Origin: Flavobacteriaceae bacterium
Lineage (GTDB): Bacteria; Bacteroidota; Bacteroidia; Flavobacteriales; Flavobacteriaceae
Assembly: GCA_030830005.1 (NCBI GenBank)
Contig: JAURNV010000012.1
Location: 1 to 49,094 of the forward strand
Length of the DNA stretch: 49,094 nucleotides
Direction: 5' to 3'
The notes beneath the pieces are model-generated. The model was not told the origin of the DNA, ran no database searches, and worked only from the letters and a program-made list of their open reading frames with translations. This document shows positions 7,942 through 16,663 of this stretch, piece after piece; position 1 is the stretch's first letter; each line of letters begins with the position of its first letter. The translations under genes were made by a program, and so were the position numbers.

Positions 7942-9372
7942 TTAAGCGGGAGTTAGTCCCATAGATTTTGCTTTGTTCAACATAAACGCATGAGCAGCAT
8001 CGTATTCGTTAGGAATTTCGCCCTCCAAAATAGCCTCTTTAATGGCTTCTTTTATTTCGCCTACTTGCCTGCATGGTTTTAATGCAAAAATACGCATGAT
8101 TTCTTCACCTGAAACAGGGGGTTGAAAGTTTCGAATGTGGTCCCGTGTTTCAACTTCTTCAATCTTTTGTTTAACGAGTTCAAAATTTTTGTGATAGCGG
8201 GAAAAACGTTTCGGGTTTTTGGTAGTAATGTCTGCTTTACAGAGTAATAATAAATCATCGAGTAACTCTCCTGCATCAAAAACAAGACGGCGTACCGCAG
8301 CATCTGTAACATTATCTTGAGCAATTACAATTGGTCTTGAACTCATATATACCAACTTTTGCACATACTTCATTTTCTCATTGAGTGGCATGTGTAATCG
8401 TTTAAAAAGTTTATACACCATTTTTGCTCCAACAAACTCATGTGCATGGAAAGTCCAACCTATTTTTTTGTCAAATTTTTTGGTTGGTGCTTTTCCAATG
8501 TCATGTAGCAAGGCTGCCCAGCGGAGCCAAAGATTTTCGGAATAAGAGCAAATGTTATCAACTACCTCCAGGGTGTGATAAAAATTGTCTTTATGCCGCT
8601 GTCCTTCCACTTCCTCAATCCCTTTAAGGGCAATGAGCTCTGGCAATATATGAGGTAGCAGTCCCGCTTTTTCAAGTAATAAAAAACCGGTTGATGGTTT
8701 TGAGCAGGATAGGATTTTGTGCAATTCTTCTACAATGCGCTCCATTGATAAAATACCAATACGAGAGTTGTTTTTAGCAATCGATTGGAATGAATTGTTC
8801 TCTATGGTAAAGCCCAGTTGAGTAGCAAATCGTATGGCACGTAACATACGCAAAGGATCGTCGGAATAGGTGATATCGGGGTCTAAGGGAGTTCGAATAA
8901 CCCCATCGTTTAAATCTTGAATTCCATTAAATGGATCTAGTAGGAATCCAAATTTTTCGGAATTTAAAGAAAGTGCTAAAGCGTTGATGGTAAAATCTCG
9001 ACGATTTTGATCGTCTTCAAGTGAACCGTTTTCTACCACTGGATTTCGGCTGTCTTTTGAATAACTTTCCTTTCGAGCTCCAACAAATTCAAGTTGGTTT
9101 TCCTTCCATTTTATCATGGCAGTTCCATAGGTTTTAAAAACTTGAATTTGATTTTTACCTGGGAGTAATTCAGCTACTTTTTGGGCTAAAGCAATTCCGC
9201 TCCCCACAGTAACAATGTCAATATCATGACCAAGAGGACGCCCCAAAAAAATATCACGCACGAAACCACCGATGACATAAGCGTCTACGCCCAATTCATC
9301 TGCAGCCTTTTGAACATAAGAAAACACGGGCATTTGAAGTGTCTCCTCGATACGTTTTTGAGTGGTATTCAT
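7942..9372 (-). CDS. CCA-adding tRNA nucleotidyltransferase / poly(A) polymerase family with HD domain
   Basis: A 476-residue class II nucleotidyltransferase that completes or repairs the 3'-CCA end of tRNA. The catalytic head shows YVIGGFVRD (residues 32-40) and the metal-binding GHDIDIV with Asp50 and Asp52, then [11 protein letters not shown] near 130 and the RMLRAIRFA neck motif. A C-terminal HD phosphohydrolase-like domain has [12 protein letters not shown] near 285-296. The tRNA gene at the right end of the window does not encode CCA, in keeping with a need for this enzyme. The start overlaps the tsaC stop by four bases (ATGA). Whether it adds CCA or poly(A) cannot be told from sequence alone, but CCA addition is the usual role in Bacteroidota. 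Confidence 0.93.
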   Translation of the reverse strand: MNTTQKRIEETLQMPVFSYVQKAADELGVDAYVIGGFVRDIFLGRPLGHDIDIVTVGSGIALAQKVAELLPGKNQIQVFKTYGTAMIKWKENQLEFVGARKESYSKDSRNPVVENGSLEDDQNRRDFTINALALSLNSEKFGFLLDPFNGIQDLNDGVIRTPLDPDITYSDDPLRMLRAIRFATQLGFTIENNSFQSIAKNNSRIGILSMERIVEELHKILSCSKPSTGFLLLEKAGLLPHILPELIALKGIEEVEGQRHKDNFYHTLEVVDNICSYSENLWLRWAALLHDIGKAPTKKFDKKIGWTFHAHEFVGAKMVYKLFKRLHMPLNEKMKYVQKLVYMSSRPIVIAQDNVTDAAVRRLVFDAGELLDDLLLLCKADITTKNPKRFSRYHKNFELVKQKIEEVETRDHIRNFQPPVSGEEIMRIFALKPCRQVGEIKEAIKEAILEGEIPNEYDAAHAFMLNKAKSMGLTPA

Positions 9373-9923
9373 CGCAATTGCTTCACAGTTCCATCGGGCA
9401 AGAGTTGTAAAACCCTAGAAGGGACACTGGATATTTTGTCTTTCTCCAAAGGTACTATTTCATCTACTTGCGCCAAAATTTGTGAATCGATTTCACTGAA
9501 TGACGACGGAATGGGCTTACTGCTTAGGTTAGCCGATGTACTGACGATAGGTTTTCCAAAGGCCCGAATTAAATCTAAAGCAAAGCACGGTTTTGGAATT
9601 CTTAAAGCAAGACTTCCGTTTTGGCTGATAACTCCCCTAGCAAGCCCTTTCCCTTTTGGATAAACTAGGGTAGTGGGCTGATTGCCTTCTAATAATTCTG
9701 CTATGTTTTCGGGAAGGTTTTCGACGTATTTGGATAACATTTCTACAGAGTCAACGAGGGCAATAAGAGGTTTGTCTAGAGGTCTGTTTTTGAGTTTAAA
9801 AAGATTGTCTACGGCTTTTTGATTGGTCGCATCACAACCCAACCCCCAAATGGTATCGGCAGGGTAGAGGAGTGATTTTCCAGAGTGTAGCAATTTTGAA
9901 TATTTTTTGATTTCAGTCATCAT
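9369..9923 (-). CDS. tsaC: L-threonylcarbamoyladenylate synthase (TsaC/YrdC/Sua5 family)
   Basis: Makes threonylcarbamoyl-AMP from threonine, bicarbonate and ATP, the first step of the t6A37 modification of tRNAs that read ANN codons. The 184 residues are a single YrdC domain: [13 protein letters not shown] near residue 20, the KNRPLDKPL substrate motif near 45, and [10 protein letters not shown] near 130. There is no Sua5 C-terminal domain. It overlaps the glycosyltransferase gene upstream (four bases, ATGA) and the CCA enzyme downstream (four bases), so two tRNA-maturation genes are coupled. Two ATG codons are adjacent at the start; the first is used here. Confidence 0.95.
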   Translation of the reverse strand: MMTEIKKYSKLLHSGKSLLYPADTIWGLGCDATNQKAVDNLFKLKNRPLDKPLIALVDSVEMLSKYVENLPENIAELLEGNQPTTLVYPKGKGLARGVISQNGSLALRIPKPCFALDLIRAFGKPIVSTSANLSSKPIPSSFSEIDSQILAQVDEIVPLEKDKISSVPSRVLQLLPDGTVKQLR

Positions 9924-11755
9924 TTTTTAAGTTCCGCTGCAATTTTAGCTTTAAGCCAAGTTTCTCTAGTCCTTAATTTGCAGATTATCAAACCTATTTT
10001 TCCGTCCAAAATACCCCCTCTAAAAATATAGGAGTTAAGGAATTTAAAAGCAGGTTTTATACACAAATCAAATGAAGTAATACGTTTGTTTTTTTGTGTA
10101 AATTCTTGCGCGGCGTAGTGGGCATAACGCTCAATTTTTTGGATGTATCTCTCAAGATTTGTTGTGGTATGATGTATGATTTTGCTTTTTAATGTACCAA
10201 AGGGTGAAGAGGCTTGAATTTCTTCGTGGACCATTTTGTCCTGATACCTGTGCGAATTTCGATGAAAAAACCGCACTACACGATCATTTTGCCATCCGCA
10301 AAACCGCACTTTTTTTCCTAGAAAATAGTTTTTTCTGTGAATCCAATATGCAGTGAATTTAGGTCTTGTTTTTAAAATAGTTCTTACCTCCTCTTCCAAG
10401 CCCGAATCGGCAATTTCATCTGCATCTAAAAGAACAATCCACGGGTGTGTAGCTTGTGGAATTGCCCAGTTTTTTTGGTCTGCGGCATAGTTGTACTTAT
10501 GTTGTAAAACTTTGGCACCCAAGCTTTCACATATTGAAACCGTGTTATCTGTACTAAACGAATCAATGACTAAAATTTCATCAGCCCAAGAAACCGATGC
10601 AATGCATTTTTCTATGTTTTTTTCTTCGTTATAGGTAGTGATTAATGCTGAAATTTTAGGGGTGTCAGGTTTGGAAATATAGTGTGCTAACTTTTTGTGA
10701 ATGTGTTGCTTGTCGAACGTTGTTAAAATATGTTTTTGTGCGGCAGATCCCATTTTAGTAATGAGTTCTCTATTGCTGTCAATGTGTAGTATAGCATCAC
10801 AAAAGGCATTTAAATCGTGTTCCGGCGTTAGCATACCTGTCTTGTTGTAAACAATTACTTCTGGGTTGGAACTGATATTAAATGCAATGGTGAGCTTTTG
10901 GCTAAGTCCTGCTTCGGCAATTACGTAGCCGAACCCTTCCCAAAGAGAGGGAAGCAAAAACACATCGCCGCTCATGTATAGGTCTTTTGGGTTTTTCACA
11001 AAGCCTACCAAGGATACAAAGGATTCCATTTCTAACGCATCGATTTTGGCTTTGATAGATTTTTCAAGCCTACCACTTCCACCAATAATCAAATGAAAAT
11101 CTACCTTTTGTTTTTTAAGTTTGTGTGCAACATCAATCAAAAAAAGTTGATTTTTTTGCTCTTCTAATCTCCCTAAATTTGTTAGAATCAGTTCGTTGCC
11201 TTTTCGGGTATAATAGGGTTGATGCGCTTTATCAATAAAACCATTTCCATCAATTCCATTGGGAATTACAGTGATGTAATCCTCAGGAAACAAATTAGGA
11301 TTGTTTTCTAAAATACAGTGTTGTGTTGCTTTTGAGTTGGCAAGTATTTCATCGATAATTTGGCTAAAAAGCAATCTGTTTAATGCACTATTCTTTACAG
11401 GAATAGCACTTCCACGTCTATAAATAATACGTTCTACGCCAGCCCATTTTCCAGCAAATCCTCCAGTTTTTACATCTTGTGACAGATTAAGAATCAAAGT
11501 GCCCACGCCATGACGGTGCAGCAATTTTTTAACGCGGTATAAGGCTAACGGATTTAGAAAAGTCGTATTACGATTTTTAATGGTCTCAAAAGGAATGTTG
11601 CTTTCAGCTGCTTTCTTAGAAAGTACACTAGTGTTGTGGCAAAAAATGACCACCTTATGCCCATTCTCGTGAAGATGCTTTGCCATTTCAAAATGCCATT
11701 TTTCACCTCCGCCCCATGGAATTGCCGTGTTGAAAAAACAGATAGTATTAGGCAT
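9920..11755 (-). CDS. Fused glycosyltransferase: GT4 domain plus GT2 (WaaE/KdtX-like) domain
   Basis: A 611-residue protein joining two glycosyltransferases. Residues 1 to about 360 are a GT-B fold GT4 enzyme: N-terminal AIPWGGGEKWHFEMAKHL, then ILTNLGRLEEQKNQ and the donor-site LPSLWEGFGYVIAEA. Residues about 365-611 are a GT-A fold GT2 enzyme of the WaaE/KdtX type: ISALITTYNEEKNIEKCIASV, VIDSFSTDNT, VLLDADEIADSGLEEEV, and the KMVHEEI segment. Such enzymes usually decorate LPS core sugars. The ATG at 11755 overlaps the upstream stop by eight bases and is preferred over the frame extension to 11779. The order with the neighbouring GT4 and tsaC genes indicates one transcript. Confidence 0.88.
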   Translation of the reverse strand: MPNTICFFNTAIPWGGGEKWHFEMAKHLHENGHKVVIFCHNTSVLSKKAAESNIPFETIKNRNTTFLNPLALYRVKKLLHRHGVGTLILNLSQDVKTGGFAGKWAGVERIIYRRGSAIPVKNSALNRLLFSQIIDEILANSKATQHCILENNPNLFPEDYITVIPNGIDGNGFIDKAHQPYYTRKGNELILTNLGRLEEQKNQLFLIDVAHKLKKQKVDFHLIIGGSGRLEKSIKAKIDALEMESFVSLVGFVKNPKDLYMSGDVFLLPSLWEGFGYVIAEAGLSQKLTIAFNISSNPEVIVYNKTGMLTPEHDLNAFCDAILHIDSNRELITKMGSAAQKHILTTFDKQHIHKKLAHYISKPDTPKISALITTYNEEKNIEKCIASVSWADEILVIDSFSTDNTVSICESLGAKVLQHKYNYAADQKNWAIPQATHPWIVLLDADEIADSGLEEEVRTILKTRPKFTAYWIHRKNYFLGKKVRFCGWQNDRVVRFFHRNSHRYQDKMVHEEIQASSPFGTLKSKIIHHTTTNLERYIQKIERYAHYAAQEFTQKNKRITSFDLCIKPAFKFLNSYIFRGGILDGKIGLIICKLRTRETWLKAKIAAELKK

Positions 11756-12857
11756 GCGCAATAGATTTATACAGTGCATTCCATTGAGCAGCTAGCACCT
11801 TATCGTTAAATTTTCGCACGTATTCTTTTCCTTTCATAATCCGTTTGTTTCGCTCACTGGATGTCTCAGAAAAAAGGATTTGAACAGCATCCTGAATGGA
11901 TTTTTCTTCTGAGGGGTCAATGTAAACGCTACTTGGTCCCCCAGCTTCTGAAAAGCAGCCGCCTTTTGTGGTAATCACGGGTACACCGCTGTAAAGGGCT
12001 TCAATAATTGGGATACCAAACCCCTCAAAAAAGGAAGGATAACAAAATACCGTGGCACATTGGTAGACGCCTGCCAATTCTTCAATACTGATATTTTCAA
12101 TAAAAACGACACGATCTTGCATCTTGTTTTCCTTTACAAACGTTTTTAGTTTTTCACCATGGCTTTTTACTTTCCCTACAAACACCATATGCTGTGTTGC
12201 GTCATTTAATGCTTTAGCAATGGATAACGCATTTTTGCGTTCTTCTAGTGTGCCCACAAAAAGCACAAATTTTTTGGGCAATTGATATTTCTTTCGAATG
12301 TCATCTTTGTTATCTTCCGATAAAACAGTCTTAAAAACAGGATGACATCCTTGGTAAATAACTTCAATTTTTGATTCATCGATCCCCGTAAATTGAATCA
12401 AATCCGCTTTGGTTTGCTCACTGATGGCAACCACTTGTGTGGCGGTGCGTACGGCGTGATTCACTTTGCGTTTGTGGATAAACACATCAATAGGATTGTA
12501 CAATTTGGGATAGCGGTAAAAAATCAAATCGTGAACGGTAACCACCGATGGGATTTTTAATCCTTTGGGCAGTTCACCACTAAGCCCGTGAAATAAATCA
12601 ACGCTGTCTTTTATGAGATGTCTATTAACTGGACCTTGTCGCCAGAGTGCGTGGAAGCTTCGCCAAATGCCTTTGGGTTGCTTTTCAAAAGTATTTGCCA
12701 AAGGCTTCCAACGATTGAGTGTACCCTTTTTTGGGTTATATAGGAAATATTCGTTTTTGGAAAATGAGGTTGCTAGAATACGAACCAAATTGCGGCTATA
12801 GTTGCCTAAGCCACTTGCATTATGAAAAAGGCGCTTTGCATCGTATCCTATTCGCAT
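11748..12857 (-). CDS. Glycosyltransferase family 4 (mannosyltransferase-like)
   Basis: A 369-residue GT-B enzyme, probably acting at the cytoplasmic face on a lipid-linked or LPS acceptor. The N-terminal half begins MRIGYDAKRLF with a GLGNYSR acceptor-side glycine loop. The C-terminal half has FVLFVGTLEERKN, and the GT4 donor-site signature SFFEGFGIPIIEALYSGVPVI near residues 275-295 with the E-x7-E pair. Length and motifs match the WbpY/MtfB/RfaB-like group of the family. It starts the minus-strand glycosyltransferase-tsaC-cca-ctaA series. A TAATTTTG promoter box ends four bases before its ATG, so the mRNA should be leaderless. Confidence 0.9.
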   Translation of the reverse strand: MRIGYDAKRLFHNASGLGNYSRNLVRILATSFSKNEYFLYNPKKGTLNRWKPLANTFEKQPKGIWRSFHALWRQGPVNRHLIKDSVDLFHGLSGELPKGLKIPSVVTVHDLIFYRYPKLYNPIDVFIHKRKVNHAVRTATQVVAISEQTKADLIQFTGIDESKIEVIYQGCHPVFKTVLSEDNKDDIRKKYQLPKKFVLFVGTLEERKNALSIAKALNDATQHMVFVGKVKSHGEKLKTFVKENKMQDRVVFIENISIEELAGVYQCATVFCYPSFFEGFGIPIIEALYSGVPVITTKGGCFSEAGGPSSVYIDPSEEKSIQDAVQILFSETSSERNKRIMKGKEYVRKFNDKVLAAQWNALYKSIAHA

Positions 12858-12861
12858 AGGG

Positions 12862-12869
12862 CAAAATTA
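12862..12869 (-). promoter_or_regulatory. -7 element (TAATTTTG), four bases before a start codon
   Basis: Exact TAnnTTTG match on the minus strand; CCCT separates it from the GT4 ATG at 12857. Since initiation in Bacteroidota falls about five to seven bases after the box, the transcript should begin at the start codon. It forms a back-to-back pair with the box at 12902-12909. Confidence 0.6.
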
Positions 12870-12901
12870 CTCTATTTTCGAGGAATAAAAGGTAAAAATG
12901 C

Positions 12902-12909
12902 TACCTTTG
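12902..12909 (+). promoter_or_regulatory. -7 element (TACCTTTG), five bases before a start codon
   Basis: Exact TAnnTTTG match; GACTA separates it from the ATG at 12915. It supports the start at 12915 rather than the upstream in-frame ATG at 12822, which lies before the promoter and inside the divergent gene. Confidence 0.6.
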
Positions 12910-12914
12910 GACTA

Positions 12915-13859
12915 ATGAAAATGAGCGGTTTCACTTTTATGCGTAATACATCCAAATTGTATTACCCCATACTAGAATCCATACAATCTGCACTTCCCAT
13001 AGTTGATGAGTTTATAATTGTCCTTGGAAAAGGGGACAATGATGACAATACCGAAGAAAAAATCGCATCTTTAAAGTCAGATAAAATTAAAATCATTCAC
13101 ACCGAATGGGATTTAGAAACTTTTACGCATGGCACTGAATACGCTCATCAAACCGACATTGCGAAGTCGCATTGTTCGGGGGATTGGTTGCTTTATATTC
13201 AAGGCGATGAACTTATTCACGAAGAAGATTACGATGAAATCACCACTAAGTGTAAGCACTATCTAAACACCACCGCTGTTGATGGTTTTCTGTTCAATTA
13301 TTATCATTTTTATGGCGATTACAACCACTATTTTCGAGACCATTGCTGGTATCCCTACGAAATACGAATTGTGCGCAACGACCCGGAAATTCATTCCTTT
13401 GCCGATGCACAATCTTTTAGACGTATTCCTGAATTTGATGGTGTTAGTTACAGAAAAAAGCAGGGTACGTCAAAGCTTAATGTAGTAAAGCTAAAGGCAA
13501 ATATGTATCATTACGGCTGGGTGCGTCCGCCAAAGCTTATGCGTCAAAAACGGATGTATTTTGCAAGAGCTTACAGAGGAGATGCTGCTACAAAAACGGA
13601 ATATGAAAAATATGCCGATGGCTATGACTACGGGCGTTTGGATTACTGCTTTAAATTCAAGGGAACTCATCCAAAAGTCATACATGACAAAATAAAAACC
13701 CTTGACTGGAAAGATATGTTACGCTTTTCTGGTCCCAATGTTATTGGTAGACCAGAAGCAAAACACGAAAAACGTAAATATCGAATCATCAATTGGATTG
13801 AACGTTTTTTTTTTGGTGGCAAAGTCTTAGGTTCAAAAAATTACAATATCATAAAATAG
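12915..13859 (+). CDS. Glycosyltransferase family 2 protein
   Basis: A 314-residue GT-A type enzyme. It begins with MKMSGFTFMRNTSKLYYPI, the opening strand seen in Bacteroidota GT2 proteins of this type, followed by VDEFIIVLGKGDNDDNTEE and a catalytic GDWLLYIQGDELIHEE near residue 100 in place of a classical DXD. Later motifs include YYHFYGDYNHY and NMYHYGWVRPP. The start at 12915 is set by a promoter box five bases upstream and by domain alignment. The gene is followed after nine bases by a GT25 gene with a GTG start, so the two form a small operon. The sugar donor and acceptor are unknown; the setting suggests cell-surface glycan synthesis. Confidence 0.8.
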   Translation: MKMSGFTFMRNTSKLYYPILESIQSALPIVDEFIIVLGKGDNDDNTEEKIASLKSDKIKIIHTEWDLETFTHGTEYAHQTDIAKSHCSGDWLLYIQGDELIHEEDYDEITTKCKHYLNTTAVDGFLFNYYHFYGDYNHYFRDHCWYPYEIRIVRNDPEIHSFADAQSFRRIPEFDGVSYRKKQGTSKLNVVKLKANMYHYGWVRPPKLMRQKRMYFARAYRGDAATKTEYEKYADGYDYGRLDYCFKFKGTHPKVIHDKIKTLDWKDMLRFSGPNVIGRPEAKHEKRKYRIINWIERFFFGGKVLGSKNYNIIK

Positions 13860-13868
13860 TATTTCATA

Positions 13869-14573
13869 GTGATTCAAACTTATGTCATTCACGTTGCTTC
13901 AGAAATTCAGCGCAGAAAATCAATTGAAAAAGAACTTGATGGTAAGGGATTTGAAGTCTCATTTATCCTTGATGGTGATATAAGTACGCTGAATGCATCA
14001 AGATTAAATACTTTTTTTTCAGGCAAAATGAAGTCTGCAAAAGCTACAACTTCTTGTGCTTTTAAACACATCTTAGCTTATCAAGATATCCTTAAAAATA
14101 AATATCCATTTGCCCTTATTTTAGAAGATGATATTCGATTTTACGATAACATACATTTATTGCACAGTATTTTGGATGAAATTAAAGATCGAGATTTACA
14201 TGATTTTATTGTTTCCTTAGAAGATTCACGTCTAAAATATATTCCTAGGAGCAAGCGCCAAAAAGGAAGACTATTATACGTTGAAAATAGTGGAAGAATG
14301 ACAGGTGCTTATTTGATTGATTTTGCTGGGGCTAAAAGGATTTTGGATTATACAAAAACAAAAAAAATGAGAGCTCCAATTGACTGGTTCCACAACGAAT
14401 GTATAGCAGAAAAAGTGATAAGTATGTTTTGGGCACAGCCTCCAATAGCTGTTCAAGGTTCTTTGGAGGGATCAGTTAAAAGCTTGATAGGAAAAGTTAG
14501 GTTTGGGGGACTGAAAGTTTTAGTATTTCGTATACAAAGGCTTTACAAAAGGATTGTTTATTCATTTAGATAA
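13869..14573 (+). CDS. Glycosyltransferase family 25 (LPS biosynthesis type)
   Basis: A 234-residue protein related to LOS/LPS galactosyl- and glucosyltransferases of family GT25. The N-terminus reads MIQTYVIHVASEIQRRKSIEKEL, the usual GT25 opening in which V-I-x-L-x3-x-R-R is recognisable. TSCAFKHILAYQDI is the GT25 substrate helix and FALILEDDIRF has the acidic LEDD motif at residues 85-88. The start codon is GTG, nine bases after the preceding GT2 stop; no ATG is available without losing the first strand. The last 16 bases overlap the convergent GT2 gene. Acceptor and sugar cannot be inferred. Confidence 0.82.
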   Translation: MIQTYVIHVASEIQRRKSIEKELDGKGFEVSFILDGDISTLNASRLNTFFSGKMKSAKATTSCAFKHILAYQDILKNKYPFALILEDDIRFYDNIHLLHSILDEIKDRDLHDFIVSLEDSRLKYIPRSKRQKGRLLYVENSGRMTGAYLIDFAGAKRILDYTKTKKMRAPIDWFHNECIAEKVISMFWAQPPIAVQGSLEGSVKSLIGKVRFGGLKVLVFRIQRLYKRIVYSFR

Positions 14574-15349
14574 TCTAGTTTTTTAATCCCTTCTTTGCAT
14601 ACAAACTGTTTTGATTCTACACGTTCCTGCATTAACTTTTGATTGATGCGTGTTCCCTCTTGGTTATATGTTCTTTTATGATGTAGGTGATATACAATAG
14701 CCTTATTTTTCATGGAATATTTTTGAAGTCCAATTTCCTTTAGTCTCCATTCTACATCATCATCTTCACCAACGGTAGCATGCACATAAACTTCGTCAAA
14801 ACCGTTGATATGAAGTAAAAACTCCTTTTTTATGCCCCAATTACAACCTTTTAATCCCCGCTCTTTAAAATTAAGTGTAAAAAAAGGACTGTAAATTCCT
14901 TCTTTTATTGCTTTTGCTCCTCCTAAAAATAAAGCCAAAAGTGATAGCCCGTTGAATTGTTTTTTCTCTCTTAGCTGTGCTGTTAATTTTTCAGATAGCA
15001 TAACACGTCGACCATAGCAAATCTTATTGCTTTTTTGCACTTTCTGATATGCCTTAACAAAATGCTTGTGCGGAATACAATCGCCGTCAATGAATACCAA
15101 AAAACTGCCCTTTGCAGCTTGGATAGAGGTGTTCAGAATTCTGTTTTTTCGAAAGCCTTTGTCATCTTGGGTAGTGTGTTGTAAGGAAAACGGGTAGTGT
15201 TGAGCAGCCAAAAAGTCCTTGGTTTTAGCATCTTCACCATCTTCAGAAACAATTACCTCAAAACCATTAGCACTTTGTTTTGTAAGTGCATCCAGGATTA
15301 GTGCAAGATTTGCAACATTGTTATAATGTGAAATGATAACACTAATCAT
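14558..15349 (-). CDS. Glycosyltransferase family 2 with C-terminal galactosyltransferase-like motif
   Basis: A 263-residue GT-A enzyme. The N-terminus ISVIISHYNNVANLALILDAL is the nucleotide-binding start, VIVSEDGED follows, and LVFIDGDCIPHKHF carries the metal-binding DGD at residues 88-90. The C-terminal half has GCNWGIKKEFLLHINGFDE and GEDDDVEWRLKEIG, the Glyco_transf_7C-like arrangement in which the acidic cluster is catalytic. It is probably the fifth glycosyltransferase of this surface-glycan locus. It lies six bases after dapD on the same strand and could be transcribed with it; its end overlaps the GT25 gene tail to tail. Confidence 0.85.
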   Translation of the reverse strand: MISVIISHYNNVANLALILDALTKQSANGFEVIVSEDGEDAKTKDFLAAQHYPFSLQHTTQDDKGFRKNRILNTSIQAAKGSFLVFIDGDCIPHKHFVKAYQKVQKSNKICYGRRVMLSEKLTAQLREKKQFNGLSLLALFLGGAKAIKEGIYSPFFTLNFKERGLKGCNWGIKKEFLLHINGFDEVYVHATVGEDDDVEWRLKEIGLQKYSMKNKAIVYHLHHKRTYNQEGTRINQKLMQERVESKQFVCKEGIKKLDYLNE

Positions 15350-15354
15350 GTGAT

Positions 15355-16164
15355 TTACACTGCAACGTTATGCTCCCTGAGGGCATCGTTAAGAGAAGTC
15401 TTCTTGTTGGTGCTATCTTTGCGTTTACCAATAATAAGGGCACAAGGCACTTGATAATCTCCAGCTGGAAACGTTTTTGTGTAGCTTCCTGGAATAACCA
15501 CCGAACGCGCTGGAACGCAACCTTTTATTTCGATAGGTGTATCGCCAGTTACGTCAATAATTTTAGTTGATGCCGTGAGGACAACATTTGCACCCAAAAC
15601 CGCTTCTTCTTCTACGCGAACCCCTTCCACAACAATACATCGTGAGCCAATAAAGGCATTGTCCTCGATGATTACAGGAGCGGCTTGTAAAGGCTCTAAC
15701 ACTCCACCAATACCTACGCCACCACTAAGGTGTACGTTTTTGCCGATTTGCGCACAACTACCCACAGTTGCCCAAGTGTCAACCATAGTGCCCTCGTCTA
15801 CATAAGCACCAATGTTTACATAAGATGGCATCAAAATGGTGCCAGCAGAAATGTAAGCACCTTTTCGTGCTACTGCGTGAGGAACCACGCGAATCCCTTT
15901 TTCTTTATACCCTGTTTTAAGCGGAATTTTATCGTGAAACTCTAAGGGGCCAACCTCAAGGGTTTCCATTTTTTGAATAGGAAAATAGAGTACCACAGCC
16001 TTTTTCACCCACTCATTTACTTCCCAACCGTTGGCGGTAGGTGTGGCTACCCTTAGTGTCCCTTGATCCAGTTGGTCAATAATAGAACGAATAGCATGTT
16101 GTGTGGATTCTTCTTGCAATAGCTCTCGGTTGTCCCAAGCAGCTTCGATAATTTCTCTACTCAT
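15355..16164 (-). CDS. dapD: 2,3,4,5-tetrahydropyridine-2,6-dicarboxylate N-succinyltransferase
   Basis: Catalyses the succinyl-CoA-dependent step of lysine and meso-diaminopimelate synthesis, supplying peptidoglycan. The 269 residues match the family length. After a helical N-terminal domain, residues about 100-235 form the left-handed parallel beta-helix of hexapeptide repeats (for example GTILMPSYVNIGAYVDEGTMV and NAFIGSRCIVVEGVRVEEEAVLGANVVL). The active-site loop GTMVDTWATVGSCAQIG is intact. It is divergent from ruvX, with a TATCTTTG promoter box 13 bases before its start. Confidence 0.97.
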   Translation of the reverse strand: MSREIIEAAWDNRELLQEESTQHAIRSIIDQLDQGTLRVATPTANGWEVNEWVKKAVVLYFPIQKMETLEVGPLEFHDKIPLKTGYKEKGIRVVPHAVARKGAYISAGTILMPSYVNIGAYVDEGTMVDTWATVGSCAQIGKNVHLSGGVGIGGVLEPLQAAPVIIEDNAFIGSRCIVVEGVRVEEEAVLGANVVLTASTKIIDVTGDTPIEIKGCVPARSVVIPGSYTKTFPAGDYQVPCALIIGKRKDSTNKKTSLNDALREHNVAV

Positions 16165-16177
16165 TTTAAAATTTTTT

Positions 16178-16185
16178 CAAAGATA
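16178..16185 (-). promoter_or_regulatory. -7 element (TATCTTTG) for dapD
   Basis: Exact TAnnTTTG match on the minus strand ending 13 bases before the dapD ATG, predicting a leader of about seven bases. It lies back to back with the ruvX box in the same 79-bp divergent gap. Confidence 0.5.
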
Positions 16186-16231
16186 CAGTCTTAAGGGCAA
16201 ACCGTAGATGGAATACCAAAAATTCATTAAC

Positions 16232-16239
16232 TACCTTTG
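16232..16239 (+). promoter_or_regulatory. -7 element (TACCTTTG) for ruvX-def-mazG, four bases before ATG
   Basis: Exact TAnnTTTG match, then CATC, then the ruvX ATG at 16244. This excludes the upstream in-frame ATG at 16208 and predicts a leaderless mRNA for the three-gene operon. Confidence 0.6.
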
Positions 16240-16243
16240 CATC

Positions 16244-16663
16244 ATGGCGCGAATTATGGCAATTGATTATGGAGCAAAGCGGTGTGGGGTTGCCGTTACA
16301 GATCCTTTGCAGACCTGTGCTTTCGGCTTAGACACGGTAGCAACTGACATGCTTTTATCTTATATGAAAAGTTATTTTGAGCAAGAGGAGGTTTCTCATC
16401 TTGTGGCAGGCGAACCCAAACAACGAGATAATTCTCCTTCATCAATTGAGCGTCAAATTCAAGTATTTTTAACTAAAGTAAAACAAGAGTTTCCTTGGCT
16501 TAAAGTTGTTCGACAGGATGAACGCTACACTTCAAAAATTGCACAGCAATCACTCATTGAGGGTGGCGCTCCAAAAAAAGTACGAAAAAATAAAGCGGTG
16601 CTTGACAAATTGAGTGCAACACTTATATTGCAAGGGTATTTAGACAAACATCAACGCATATGA
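16244..16663 (+). CDS. ruvX: Putative pre-16S rRNA nuclease / Holliday junction resolvase (YqgF family)
   Basis: A 139-residue RNase H-like nuclease, essential in many bacteria, linked to 16S rRNA 5' maturation. The first strand ARIMAIDYGAKRCGVAVTD holds the catalytic DYG, followed by HLVAGEPKQRDNSPSS (the conserved G-x-P segment) and RQDERYTSKIAQQSL with the DER(Y/F)TS motif; VLDKLSATLILQGYLD ends the fold. The start at 16244 matches the family N-terminus and follows a promoter box by four bases. The stop overlaps the def start by four bases. The grouping with peptide deformylase and MazG is consistent with translation and nucleotide housekeeping. Confidence 0.93.
   Translation: MARIMAIDYGAKRCGVAVTDPLQTCAFGLDTVATDMLLSYMKSYFEQEEVSHLVAGEPKQRDNSPSSIERQIQVFLTKVKQEFPWLKVVRQDERYTSKIAQQSLIEGGAPKKVRKNKAVLDKLSATLILQGYLDKHQRI

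Noticed and set aside
9226-9663. A 145-codon plus-strand frame
   Set aside because: Antisense to tsaC and the CCA enzyme, both unmistakable; it has no start signal or recognisable content.
12822-12914. Upstream ATG extensions of several genes (12822, 16208, 39377, 39463, 20017, 28768)
   Set aside because: Each places the start before a TAnnTTTG promoter box or inside the neighbouring gene and adds residues unlike the family; the inner ATG fits family alignment.
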